64,000 bases of DNA from the IMG/VR virus record IMGVR_UViG_3300022752_004829, positions 1 through 64,000 of that record, one strand, 5' to 3'. Origin of the DNA: a virus. Shown here piece by piece: positions 31,464 to 40,137 of the stretch. Under the pieces are notes generated by a model. The model saw only the letters and a list, made by a program, of their open reading frames with translations. It ran no database searches and was not told the DNA's origin. The translations under genes and the position numbers were made by a program. Positions within the stretch are counted from its first letter, which is position 1. Every line of letters starts with the position of its first letter.

Positions 31464-32413
31464 TGATAATAGCCAAGACACCATTTAGGATTTCACTGGC
31501 TGGAGGATCTACAGATCTTGAATCTTTTTTAGATTTATATGGGCAAGGGTCTGTCATAAGTTTTCCATGTAATCTTTATACCTATATATCAATTTTTGAT
31601 GATAAATTAGGTTTTAATTCTTATGATAAGAAATATATAGTTGCATATTCTAAAAGAGAAGCGACCAATCAAGTAGATAAGATAAAGAATGATATTGCAA
31701 GAATTATTCTAAAGAAATATAATATCGCTCCAATTAATGCTACATTTAATTCTGATATATTTAGTTCAAACTGTGGGCTGGCTTCATCTAGTTCTTATAC
31801 ATTATCATTTTTAAATGCTATTTTAAAATTCAAAGGATTAGATTACTCTAATATAGATTTATGTAAAGAGGCTTTAGCCATAGAAAGAGAATTCAACCCA
31901 TTAACTGGACAGCAAGATATTTTTGGATGTGGTATAGGTGGATTCAAAAAGATGGATTTTTTTAAAGAGAAGAATCCAACATTTAAATATCTCAACGCAG
32001 ATATGTTTAATAGATATGATTTTAGTTTAATATATACAGGGGTATTGAGATCTTCAACTAAAATATTAAAAGAAATAGACCCAAGGAAATCATTTTCTTT
32101 ACTTAATTTGGTACAGGAAATGGAAATAGCCATAGAAAAAAATAGACATAAAGATTTTATCTCTATAATAAAAGAGGGTTGGGTAAAAAAGAAAGAATCA
32201 AATCCAAATATTGTATCTAATAAAATAATTAAAAAAATTGATGAAGACCTATCAAATGATAAATCTATTTTAGCTCATAGATTATGTGGAGCAGGAAATG
32301 GTGGATATTTTTTAGCTATAAAAGAGAAAAGATCAAAAATAAATTTGAATACTAAGTCTAATATTATTAATATACTTTATGATAAAGAAGGACCAAGGTG
32401 CTACAGGATTTAA
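31463..32413 (+). CDS. hddA: GHMP kinase, D-glycero-D-manno-heptose 7-phosphate kinase-like
   Basis: Phosphorylates a sugar phosphate at the anomeric carbon. The GHMP motifs are AKTPFRISLAGGSTDLESFL (motif 1), CGLASSSSYTLSFLNAI (motif 2, ATP loop) and HRLCGAGNGGYFLAI (motif 3). The N terminus (PFR(I/V)S-x-x-GGGTD) and the adjacent gmhA and nucleotidyltransferase genes point to HddA, which makes heptose 1,7-bisphosphate in GDP-heptose pathways; fucose or mannose kinases of the same family are alternatives. 316 aa, close to HddA (about 340). Overlaps gmhA by 35 nt. Confidence 0.8.
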   Translation: MIIAKTPFRISLAGGSTDLESFLDLYGQGSVISFPCNLYTYISIFDDKLGFNSYDKKYIVAYSKREATNQVDKIKNDIARIILKKYNIAPINATFNSDIFSSNCGLASSSSYTLSFLNAILKFKGLDYSNIDLCKEALAIEREFNPLTGQQDIFGCGIGGFKKMDFFKEKNPTFKYLNADMFNRYDFSLIYTGVLRSSTKILKEIDPRKSFSLLNLVQEMEIAIEKNRHKDFISIIKEGWVKKKESNPNIVSNKIIKKIDEDLSNDKSILAHRLCGAGNGGYFLAIKEKRSKINLNTKSNIINILYDKEGPRCYRI

Positions 32414-32927
32414 AAATAGCATTGATTTGATTAGTAGACTTATAGCTAAAATAACTAATGCAGATTTAGTTAAATTCAGAGAAATAATATTTGATTATGA
32501 TAATATTATTATTATAGGAAATGGCGGAAGCAATTCAATATCTAGTCATATAGCTGTAGATTATAATAAATTTCTTAAGAAGAGAACATTAGCATTTACT
32601 GATCCATCAATGCTTAGTGCATACTTTAATGATTATGGTTTTGAAAAAGTATACGTTAAGTTTATCGAGCAGAATTTAACCAAAAAAACATTGGTGATAT
32701 TAATATCTTCTTCTGGAAATTCTTTAAATATTTTAGAATGTGCTAATTTCTGCGAAAAAAATAAAATAGGATTCTGCTCTTTTACTGGTTTTAATAAAGA
32801 TAATAAACTTAAAGTAAAATCAGAAAAATCTAAGAATTGCAAATTTAATTATTGGGTCGAATCAAAAAGCTATGGAGTAGTAGAAAATTGTCATCAAATA
32901 TTTTTGCATGCGGTTGTCGTAAATTAA
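32379..32927 (+). CDS. gmhA: Sedoheptulose-7-phosphate isomerase (SIS domain)
   Basis: Converts sedoheptulose 7-phosphate to D-glycero-D-manno-heptose 7-phosphate. The SIS fold shows IIIGNGGSNSISSHIAVDYN, LVILISSSGNSLNILECANF (phosphate loop SSSGNS) and VVENCHQIFLHAVV, whose Glu and His match the GmhA active site. 182 aa, near the usual 190. It overlaps the kinase gene by 35 nt, and the next gene follows after 1 nt. Confidence 0.85.
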   Translation: MIKKDQGATGFKNSIDLISRLIAKITNADLVKFREIIFDYDNIIIIGNGGSNSISSHIAVDYNKFLKKRTLAFTDPSMLSAYFNDYGFEKVYVKFIEQNLTKKTLVILISSSGNSLNILECANFCEKNKIGFCSFTGFNKDNKLKVKSEKSKNCKFNYWVESKSYGVVENCHQIFLHAVVVN

Positions 32928-32928
32928 T

Positions 32929-34257
32929 ATGAGATATTGCTTAGATTTAGATAATACAATTTGTATAACCGAGAAGAGTGATTATAATAACTCGAAATTA
33001 ATAGAAAAAGCTAAGACCTTAATTAATAAACTATACGATAATGGAAATTATATTATTATAAATACAGCAAGAGGTGCGTCTTCTGGTATAGATTGGACGG
33101 ATTTTACTAAGAAACAATTAATAGATTGGGGAATTAAATATCATGAGCTTATTATGAATGCAAAGCCTAATGCAGATATATTCGTTGATGATAAAAATAT
33201 TTCTATAGAAGAATGGTATAATTCCGATAAATCTCCAAAAGGATTTATAGCTGGCACATTCGATCTTATACATAATGGATACATTAAACTTTTTGAATTT
33301 GCAAAACAACATTGTAATAAACTAATTGTAGCAATTCATGAAGATCCATCTTTAGAAAAGAAAGAGAAAAGCAAGCCTATTCATAGTATAGAAGAAAGAA
33401 TTGAGATTTTAAAGTCAATTAAGTATATAGACGATATCTTAATATATCAAACAGAAGAAGATTTATACGAATTAATAAAATTAATGAAACCTAGCATAAG
33501 ATTTTTGGATGAAACATATAAAAATAAGAAAATAACTGGAGAAAATCTATGCCCAATTATGTTTCATGAGAGAAAACATAATTATTCTTATACAAATTTA
33601 AAAAATAAAATTTTTGGTGATGAAGCTTTATCAAATAAAATTAATCAAATTATTTTAGACTTAGTAGAAAAAGATAATGCTAATATTGATCTTCCGAATC
33701 CATTACCTAATGAAATTTTAATAAATTCTTTTATAGATACGGCAATTTCTAATATTACCATTAAAAATGGTTTAGTATTAGAATTTGGAGTTTATCAAGG
33801 AAGAACGATAAACTATATTGCTTCAAAATTCCCAGATAATATAATATATGGATTTGATTCATTCGAAGGTCTTCCAGAGCAATGGAATGATAAGAATCCA
33901 AAAGGAATATATACATTGGATGGTAACTTGCCTAAAGTCGAAAAAAACGTTAAATTAATTAAAGGATGGTTTAACGAAACTTTACCTACTTTTGTAGCGG
34001 AGCATAAAGACCCAATTTCCCTACTGCACGTAGATTGTGATATTTATTCTTCTACAGTATGCGTTTTAGAATCATTAAAAGATCAAATTATTGATGGAAC
34101 AGTAGTTATATTCGATGAAATTTGGAAATATCCAAATTATAAAGAACACGAGATAAAGGCTTTTGCAGAATTTCTTTTGAAATATGATTTTAAATATGAA
34201 TGCATCAGAACACTTAAATCAAGATACGCAAAAGCTATATTTATATTAAAAAAATGA
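32929..34257 (+). CDS. Three-domain fusion: HAD phosphatase, cytidylyltransferase-like, SAM methyltransferase
   Basis: A 442-aa protein. Residues 1-97 form a small HAD phosphatase of the EcbF/BcbF capsule type (LDLDNTI 5-11, INTARG 44-49, DIFVDDKN 83-90). Residues 104-225 are a nucleotidyltransferase (GTFDLIHNGYIKLF 109-122; HSIEERIEIL 152-161), with H-x-G-Y instead of H-x-G-H, a variant I recall in a bacterial cytidylyltransferase subgroup. Residues 260-442 are a TylF/macrocin-type O-methyltransferase (LEFGVYQGRTI, DSFEGLPEQW, VDCDIYSST). With HddA and GmhA it could complete NDP-heptose synthesis: the HAD would remove the 7-phosphate and the transferase add the nucleotide. Substrates are inferred. 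Confidence 0.8.
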   Translation: MRYCLDLDNTICITEKSDYNNSKLIEKAKTLINKLYDNGNYIIINTARGASSGIDWTDFTKKQLIDWGIKYHELIMNAKPNADIFVDDKNISIEEWYNSDKSPKGFIAGTFDLIHNGYIKLFEFAKQHCNKLIVAIHEDPSLEKKEKSKPIHSIEERIEILKSIKYIDDILIYQTEEDLYELIKLMKPSIRFLDETYKNKKITGENLCPIMFHERKHNYSYTNLKNKIFGDEALSNKINQIILDLVEKDNANIDLPNPLPNEILINSFIDTAISNITIKNGLVLEFGVYQGRTINYIASKFPDNIIYGFDSFEGLPEQWNDKNPKGIYTLDGNLPKVEKNVKLIKGWFNETLPTFVAEHKDPISLLHVDCDIYSSTVCVLESLKDQIIDGTVVIFDEIWKYPNYKEHEIKAFAEFLLKYDFKYECIRTLKSRYAKAIFILKK

Positions 34258-35144
34258 AAACTAAAGTAATCGTAACAGGCGGATGTGGCTTTATAGGAAG
34301 TCATGTAGTAGATCTATTAATAGAAAAGAATTTCGATGTGCATGTAGTAGATAATATTTCTACTTCAAAAAATAATAAATATATACATCAAGATGCTGTG
34401 TACTTGAACCTAGATATAACTCAAAATGTTGAAAAATTAAAAGAAGTATTTAACGGAGCTAAGTATATATTTCATTTAGCAGCTTTTGCGAGAGTAATTC
34501 CATCTATACACGATCCAGTTACTTTTCATAATATAAACGTTAATGGATCTTTAAATGTTTTCTTAGCGGCGAAAGAAGTTGGGGCAAAAATTATATTTTC
34601 TTCTTCATCATCAGTATATGGAAATCCAATAGAATTACCAGTAAAAGAAACTCATAGACTAGACCCAATGTGTCCATATGCACTTCATAAGCAAATAGGC
34701 GAAGAATATCTTCAATTATTTAATAAAATCTATTCTCTAAATAGTGTTTCTTTACGATATTTTAATGTCTTTGGAGAGAGAGCCCCAAGAGAAGGAGCTT
34801 ATGTTCCAGTAGTTGGAATATTTTTAAGGCAAAAAGAAGCTGGTGAATCACTAACTATAGTTGGTGATGGACTCCAAAATAGAGACTTCGTTCACGCAAA
34901 AGATGTAGCTAGAGCAAATTTAGCCGCAGCTTTAGATGAAAGAAGCGGGGCATTTGCATATAATGTTGGTTCTGGTAAATCATTATCGGTAATAGAAATA
35001 GCAGATAAAATATCAAAAAATATAGTCCATATACCAGAAAGATTTGAATACAAAAGCGCAAGAAGCGATGTTACTAAAATTAAAAAAGAATTAGGCTGGG
35101 AATATGAAATTGAATTAATGCAATGGCTTGAGAAATACGTATGA
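34254..35144 (+). CDS. NAD-dependent nucleotide-sugar epimerase/dehydratase (extended SDR)
   Basis: A 296-aa SDR: VTGGCGFIGSHVVDLLIEKN (NAD site), SSSSSVYGNPIELPV, catalytic Y-x3-K in PYALHKQIGEEY, RYFNVFGERAP and RDFVHAKDVARANL. The pattern is that of GalE-like UDP-sugar 4-epimerases; other NDP-sugar reactions (dehydratase, reductase) cannot be excluded. Overlaps the methyltransferase fusion and the GT17 gene by 4 nt each. Confidence 0.82.
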   Translation: MKTKVIVTGGCGFIGSHVVDLLIEKNFDVHVVDNISTSKNNKYIHQDAVYLNLDITQNVEKLKEVFNGAKYIFHLAAFARVIPSIHDPVTFHNINVNGSLNVFLAAKEVGAKIIFSSSSSVYGNPIELPVKETHRLDPMCPYALHKQIGEEYLQLFNKIYSLNSVSLRYFNVFGERAPREGAYVPVVGIFLRQKEAGESLTIVGDGLQNRDFVHAKDVARANLAAALDERSGAFAYNVGSGKSLSVIEIADKISKNIVHIPERFEYKSARSDVTKIKKELGWEYEIELMQWLEKYV

Positions 35145-35914
35145 AAATAATTGATTGTTTTCTTTTCTCAAATGAATTAGATATACTTGAGATTCGTCTA
35201 AATGAATTAAATGATAAAGTAGATAAATTCCTTATCTGTGAATCAAAAGAGACTTTTGCAGGAAATTCGAAAGAACTTATATATGAAAAAAATAAAAATA
35301 GATTCTATCAATTTAATGAAAAGATTATTCATATAATAGTTGATAAATTTCCGCAAAATATTTCAGCCGAAAATAGAGAATATTTTAATAGAAATTATAT
35401 TTTAAATGGTATACCAAACTCATTTACTGATGAAGATATAATTATATTCTCAGATGTAGATGAAATTCCTAAAATAAACAATCTCAATAAATCCTTAGAT
35501 CTTTCTGTTTTTAGGCAAGATATGTATTATTTTAATTTCAATACTAAATTTATAGAACCAAATGATCACGCTAATTGGCATGGCTCAATAGCATTCAAAG
35601 CTAAATTTAAAAGTCAAGTAAATTTACAAAACCTTAGATTTAATAGATACAATATAAATACAGTAGTACAAGATGGTGGATGGCATTTTTCTTACTTTAG
35701 TAATCCACAGAATGTTATCAATAAAATTAAAAATGGAGGGCATACGGAAATGTTTGATTTAAGTCTAAACGAGAATATAATTGCGGAAAGAATTGAGAAA
35801 AGAATTGATGTTCTTGGCAGAACTGGTTATATATTAAAAGGAATAGAAAATAATAAAGATTTACCAAAATATGTCTTAGACAATAAAGAAAAGTATAGAC
35901 ATCTATTTTACTAA
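35141..35914 (+). CDS. GT17-family glycosyltransferase (beta-1,4-GlcNAc transferase-like)
   Basis: A 257-aa protein with the GT17 signature: IIDCFLFSNELDILEIRLNE, DKFLICESKETFAG, IIIFSDVDEIPK (DxD-type metal site), and GGWHFSYFSNPQNVINKIKN. GT17 is best known from eukaryotic N-glycan GlcNAc-transferase III; bacterial and phage members occur in polysaccharide loci. Acceptor unknown. Confidence 0.8.
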   Translation: MKIIDCFLFSNELDILEIRLNELNDKVDKFLICESKETFAGNSKELIYEKNKNRFYQFNEKIIHIIVDKFPQNISAENREYFNRNYILNGIPNSFTDEDIIIFSDVDEIPKINNLNKSLDLSVFRQDMYYFNFNTKFIEPNDHANWHGSIAFKAKFKSQVNLQNLRFNRYNINTVVQDGGWHFSYFSNPQNVINKIKNGGHTEMFDLSLNENIIAERIEKRIDVLGRTGYILKGIENNKDLPKYVLDNKEKYRHLFY

Positions 35915-35935
35915 TAGATATTATATTAAATAAAA

Positions 35936-36934
35936 ATGAATAAAAAACTTTTAATAACTGGCGGTGCAGGAATGATAGGATCGGTATTAGCTAGATTTTT
36001 TATTGATAAAAAATATCAAGTTATTGTTCTGGACGATTTAAGCGGTGGGTTTATAGAGAATATTCCCCAACAAGCAAAATTTTATTTAGGTAATATTTGT
36101 GACCAAAATTTTATTAATAAAATCTTTGAAATTGAAAAACCACATTTTGTAATTCATTGCGCGGCTTATGCAGCTGAAATACTTAGCCCTTTTATAAGAA
36201 ACTATAATTATCAAAATAATCTAATTGGATCAATAAATATTATCAATGCATGCATTAATAATGATGTTGACAAAATTATTAATTTTTCTAGTTTTGCTAC
36301 TTATGGAGAAGGTAAACCGCCATTCAAGGAATCAGATCAAAGAGATCCGAAAGATTGTTATGGAATAGCTAAATTAGCCGTAGAGATGGACTTGAAAGAG
36401 GCGCATGAGCATTTTGGATTAAGGTATTCGACAATACTCCCGCATAATGTAGTTTCTAAATATCAAAATTATTGGGATAGGTATAGGAATGCAATAGCTA
36501 TATGGATTAGACAATGTTCACTTGGCGAAGATATAACTATATATGGAGATGGTTTACAAACAAGAGCTTTTTCTGATTGTAAATATTTATGCGAACCAAT
36601 TGAAAAATTACTTTATTCTTTTGATAATAATTTTTACAATATTGGATCAGATAATCCAATTACAATTAAAGACGCAGCGGAGTTAGTATTAAAAGTGGGA
36701 ACAGAGTTTGGGTTCAATAAATCTAAGTTAGTTTTTCTTGAGAAAAGGAAAGAAGTAATCCATGCATATTGCGACCATGAAAAAGCCAAAAAAGATTTAA
36801 ATTTCGATGATCATACCAATTTAGAATCTCTGATAAAGGATATGTATAGTCATTATCTCATTTTTCCAGAAAAAAAAGTTGAATATATGAAATATGAAAT
36901 AGAAAAAAATATGTATAGTTTTTGGAAAAAATAA
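35936..36934 (+). CDS. NAD-dependent nucleotide-sugar epimerase/dehydratase
   Basis: A second extended SDR, 332 aa: ITGGAGMIGSVLARFFIDKK, HCAAYAAEILSPF, SSFATYGEGKPPF, catalytic Y-x3-K in DCYGIAKLAVEMD and ITIYGDGLQTRAFSD. Resembles NDP-hexose 4-epimerases; the exact substrate is unknown. A 21-nt gap separates it from the GT17 gene. The C terminus extends past the fold with a charged helix. Confidence 0.8.
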   Translation: MNKKLLITGGAGMIGSVLARFFIDKKYQVIVLDDLSGGFIENIPQQAKFYLGNICDQNFINKIFEIEKPHFVIHCAAYAAEILSPFIRNYNYQNNLIGSINIINACINNDVDKIINFSSFATYGEGKPPFKESDQRDPKDCYGIAKLAVEMDLKEAHEHFGLRYSTILPHNVVSKYQNYWDRYRNAIAIWIRQCSLGEDITIYGDGLQTRAFSDCKYLCEPIEKLLYSFDNNFYNIGSDNPITIKDAAELVLKVGTEFGFNKSKLVFLEKRKEVIHAYCDHEKAKKDLNFDDHTNLESLIKDMYSHYLIFPEKKVEYMKYEIEKNMYSFWKK

Positions 36935-36935
36935 T

Positions 36936-37586
36936 ATGAAATTTGAAAATACAGATCTTGTCATTGCTAGATACAATGAAGATGTAGATTGGATTAAATC
37001 TGAATATTCTAGGATTTTTATTTATAATAAAGGACAACATCTAAACAGAAAGGATGAAATATCTTTACCTAATATAGGAAGAGAATCTCAAACATATTTG
37101 CATCATATTGTAGAAAATTTTAATAACTTAAATAATATAACAATATTTACCCAAGGAAATCCAGATGTTCATTATTTTCATAATAGACATTATAATGAAG
37201 AATATTTTTTTGAAATGAAAAAACAAGCAGAAATATATGGCTATTCTTTAAATAAAGATTACTATCCAAATGTTATGTTTGGTGGATACAAAGATGGAAA
37301 TTATAGAGATCATCACCCAACGCTTAGAGATCCAAATATACCGTTATCTAGATTTGCGACTATAGGTAAATTTCACGAATATATTTTTGGAAAATCATTT
37401 GATCAGTATAAATGGTATGCGAATGGAATATTCGCTATATCGAAAGAAAAAATTTTATCAAGAAGCATAGATTTTTATAAAAAAATTCTACTAGACGAAG
37501 AACAATTTTATATATCAGGAGAACTAGGCTCTTACTTAGAGAGGACTTGGACCTTAATATTCAATATTCCAGACAATGAAGTATGA
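36936..37586 (+). CDS. DUF3431 family protein
   Basis: A 216-aa protein of the DUF3431 type: LVIARYNEDVDWIKSEYSRI, IYNKG, LPNIGRESQTYLHHIVENFN, TIFTQGNP and the C-terminal ANGIFAISKEKILSR. DUF3431 proteins are uncharacterised and look GT-A-like; they occur in fungi, bacteria and phages beside glycosyltransferases. It overlaps the glf gene by 11 nt. Confidence 0.75.
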   Translation: MKFENTDLVIARYNEDVDWIKSEYSRIFIYNKGQHLNRKDEISLPNIGRESQTYLHHIVENFNNLNNITIFTQGNPDVHYFHNRHYNEEYFFEMKKQAEIYGYSLNKDYYPNVMFGGYKDGNYRDHHPTLRDPNIPLSRFATIGKFHEYIFGKSFDQYKWYANGIFAISKEKILSRSIDFYKKILLDEEQFYISGELGSYLERTWTLIFNIPDNEV

Positions 37587-38667
37587 TTTTCTAATAGTTG
37601 GATGTGGTCTATTTGGAGTAACATTCGCCCAGCAAGCAAAAGAAAAGGGCAAGAGATCCTTAATCATTGATTCCAGAAACCATATTGGTGGAAATGTTTA
37701 CACAGAGAATAAAGATGGTATTAATATTCATACTTATGGCGCACATATATTTCATACGAATAATGATGAAATATGGAATTATATAAATAAATTTACAAAA
37801 TTTAACCACTTTGTCAACAGGCCTAAAGTAAACTACAAAGATAAAATTTATTCATTTCCAATTAACTTATTTACCTTATATCAACTCTGGGGAGTAAAAA
37901 ATCCAGAAGAAGCCAAAATAAAATTAGAGTCTGTAAAAGTAAAGATTCAAGAGCCAAAGAATCTCGAAGAATGGATACTATCGCAAGTCGGAGAAGAGAT
38001 TTATTATACCTTTATTTATGGATACACAAAAAAGCAATGGAATAAAGAACCCAAAGATCTTCCTTCCTTTATTATAAAAAGATTACCGATTAGATTGAAT
38101 TTTGATGATAATTACTTTTTTGATAAATATCAAGGTATTCCAATTGGAGGATATACAAAAATTATAGAAAATATGACAGAAGGAATAGAAGTAATATTAA
38201 ATGAAAATTATTTTGATAGGAGAGATTACTGGGATCAAAAAGCTAAAAAAATTATTTTTACTGGTAAGATAGATGAATTTTATAATTATAAATATGGAGA
38301 ATTAGAGTATAGATCTTTAAAATTTGAGGAAATTAGATTAGATATAAAAGACTATCAAGGTAATTCATGCGTTAACTATACAGACGAAAATATCCCATAC
38401 ACAAGAATAATAGAACATAAACATTTTGAGTTCGGACAACAAGACCTGACCTATATCACTAAAGAATATCCAGCAAATTATATTAAAGAATTAAATACGC
38501 CATACTATCCGATAAATAATGATGTAAATAATGATTTATATAAAAAATATAGACAAATGAGCGAAAAGGAGAATAATATATTATTCGGAGGTAGATTAGC
38601 TGAATATAGATATTATGATATGCACCAAATCATCGGATCAGCATTACAAAAAAGCAAAATCATATAA
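37576..38667 (+). CDS. glf: UDP-galactopyranose mutase
   Basis: A 363-aa flavoenzyme interconverting UDP-galactopyranose and UDP-galactofuranose. The FAD motif GCGLFGVTFAQQAKEKG is at the N terminus, followed by RNHIGGNVYTE, HTYGAHIFHT, FVNRPKVNY, GYTKKQWNKEP and PIGGYTKIIENM, all family hallmarks. Length is normal. It indicates galactofuranose in the glycan. It abuts the GMD-like gene with a 1-nt overlap. Confidence 0.95.
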   Translation: MKYDFLIVGCGLFGVTFAQQAKEKGKRSLIIDSRNHIGGNVYTENKDGINIHTYGAHIFHTNNDEIWNYINKFTKFNHFVNRPKVNYKDKIYSFPINLFTLYQLWGVKNPEEAKIKLESVKVKIQEPKNLEEWILSQVGEEIYYTFIYGYTKKQWNKEPKDLPSFIIKRLPIRLNFDDNYFFDKYQGIPIGGYTKIIENMTEGIEVILNENYFDRRDYWDQKAKKIIFTGKIDEFYNYKYGELEYRSLKFEEIRLDIKDYQGNSCVNYTDENIPYTRIIEHKHFEFGQQDLTYITKEYPANYIKELNTPYYPINNDVNNDLYKKYRQMSEKENNILFGGRLAEYRYYDMHQIIGSALQKSKII

Positions 38668-39812
38668 TGAATATAAATCTTATGGAAACATATCATGGTA
38701 AAAAAATAGACACAGCCAATATCTTAAATATTGAAGATGCGAGTAGACTTATAAAAGGAAGAAAAACTGTAGTTATAACTGGAGTCACAGGTCAAGATGG
38801 TAGTCATATGGCCGACTTTCTTTTAAAGAATACCGATTTACTAATTTTTGGAGGAGTAAGAAGATTAAGCGTATATAATCATGAGAATATTAAGCATATT
38901 CAATCTGATAGATTCCATTTAATTAATTTTGATTTAACAGATTCTCATGCTATAGCGCGTACAGTAGAAAAACTGCAGCCAGATTATTTTATTAATTTTG
39001 CAGCTCAAAGTTTTGTGGCTAGTAGTTGGGACTTTGCAAAACAAACATGGGCGACAAATTCTACCAGTGTTTTAGATATACTTGAAGCGATTAGACTTTA
39101 TAAACCATCTTGTAGATTATATCAAGCAGGATCTAGCGAAGAATTTGGTAATGTATTGTATAGCCCACAAGATGAGAAGCACCCACTAAGGCCAAGGAGT
39201 CCATATGGAGCAAGCAAAGCGGCCTCTAGGCAATTAATTAAAGTATATAGAGACTCTTACAATCTTTACGCAATTCAAGGCTGGTTATTTAATCACGAAG
39301 GGACAAGAAGAGGTGAAGAATTTGTTACGAGAAAAATTACCAAGAATATAGCAAGAATACATAATGCTTTAAAAAATAATCAAGAATTTAAGCCTATGGA
39401 GCTTGGAAATATGGAAGCAAAAAGAGATTGGAGTGATGCAGAAGATTTCATAGAAGGAGTTTGGAGAATGTTAAATCAAGATGAATACAATACAGAATAT
39501 AATGGAATACCAGAGGAATATGTATTTTCATCTAATGAAACTCATACTATTAAGGAATTTGTAGAAAAAGCTTTTAGTGTGGCTGGTATTAAAGGAAGTT
39601 GGATAGGTGAAAATGAGCATACTATGTATATATCAAATGATAATAAAATCCTAGTGCAAGTTAATCCTAAATTCTATAGACCAGCCGAAGTAGAATTATT
39701 GTTGGGAAATTCGAATAAAGCAAGAAAAGAGCTTAATTGGAAACCTAAAATTTCATTTGACAATCTTGTTGAAAAGATGGTAGAATGTGATATTGAAAAA
39801 TATAAATCATAA
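38667..39812 (+). CDS. gmd: GDP-mannose 4,6-dehydratase family (possibly GDP-heptose dehydratase)
   Basis: A 381-aa SDR dehydratase: TGVTGQDGSHMADFLL (40-55), FNFAAQSFV-like (INFAAQSFVASSW), SSEEFG (catalytic Ser/Glu), Y-x3-K in PYGASKAAS, NHEGTRRGEEFVTRKIT, all GMD hallmarks. It makes a GDP-4-keto-6-deoxy sugar. In Campylobacter and Yersinia heptose capsules a GMD homolog acts on GDP-manno-heptose; since heptose genes are in the same operon, that substrate is worth considering, but GDP-mannose cannot be excluded. It has a ~35-aa N-terminal extension; Met6 is an alternative start. Confidence 0.88.
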   Translation: MNINLMETYHGKKIDTANILNIEDASRLIKGRKTVVITGVTGQDGSHMADFLLKNTDLLIFGGVRRLSVYNHENIKHIQSDRFHLINFDLTDSHAIARTVEKLQPDYFINFAAQSFVASSWDFAKQTWATNSTSVLDILEAIRLYKPSCRLYQAGSSEEFGNVLYSPQDEKHPLRPRSPYGASKAASRQLIKVYRDSYNLYAIQGWLFNHEGTRRGEEFVTRKITKNIARIHNALKNNQEFKPMELGNMEAKRDWSDAEDFIEGVWRMLNQDEYNTEYNGIPEEYVFSSNETHTIKEFVEKAFSVAGIKGSWIGENEHTMYISNDNKILVQVNPKFYRPAEVELLLGNSNKARKELNWKPKISFDNLVEKMVECDIEKYKS

Positions 39813-40137
39813 ACTTTGTCAATTCATAGTTAAAAAATATATAAAAGTAAATATAAATTGGCCAAGAGAAATTAAAATAGCTCAAAGATTAATTAAAAGA
39901 TTTAAAGAGTTCGAATTTTGGGACAATCTTCAAGAACTTAAAAGCCCACCTCCATCTCTAGCTTGGTTTCTTAAACCAGAAGGTAAAGCTTTTTTATTAG
40001 CTGAATATGAAAAATTTAAATTAAATTTAAATCAAAAAGAAATAAAAATAGAAAAATATAAAATAAATGAAGATAAAAAGATTTGCCAAAAGCCTAAAAC
40101 TCTGTTAGAATTTATAAGATATGGGAAGAAAACCTAA
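39787..40137 (+). CDS. Hypothetical protein, 116 aa
   Basis: Not recognised. A very basic protein with a GTG start inside the end of the gmd gene (26-nt overlap). Segments NINWPREIKIAQRLIKRF and FEFWDNLQELKSPPPSLAWF look structured; the C terminus is lysine-rich. It sits between the glycan operon and recA and overlaps the recA start by 17 nt. Confidence 0.5.
   Translation: MILKNINHKLCQFIVKKYIKVNINWPREIKIAQRLIKRFKEFEFWDNLQELKSPPPSLAWFLKPEGKAFLLAEYEKFKLNLNQKEIKIEKYKINEDKKICQKPKTLLEFIRYGKKT
40084..40111 (+). promoter_or_regulatory. Promoter of the RecA-like gene
   Basis: TTGCCA (40084-40089), 16-nt spacer, TAGAAT (40106-40111), 9 nt to ATG 40121. Weaker than the other promoters; inside the 116-aa gene. 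Confidence 0.45.
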
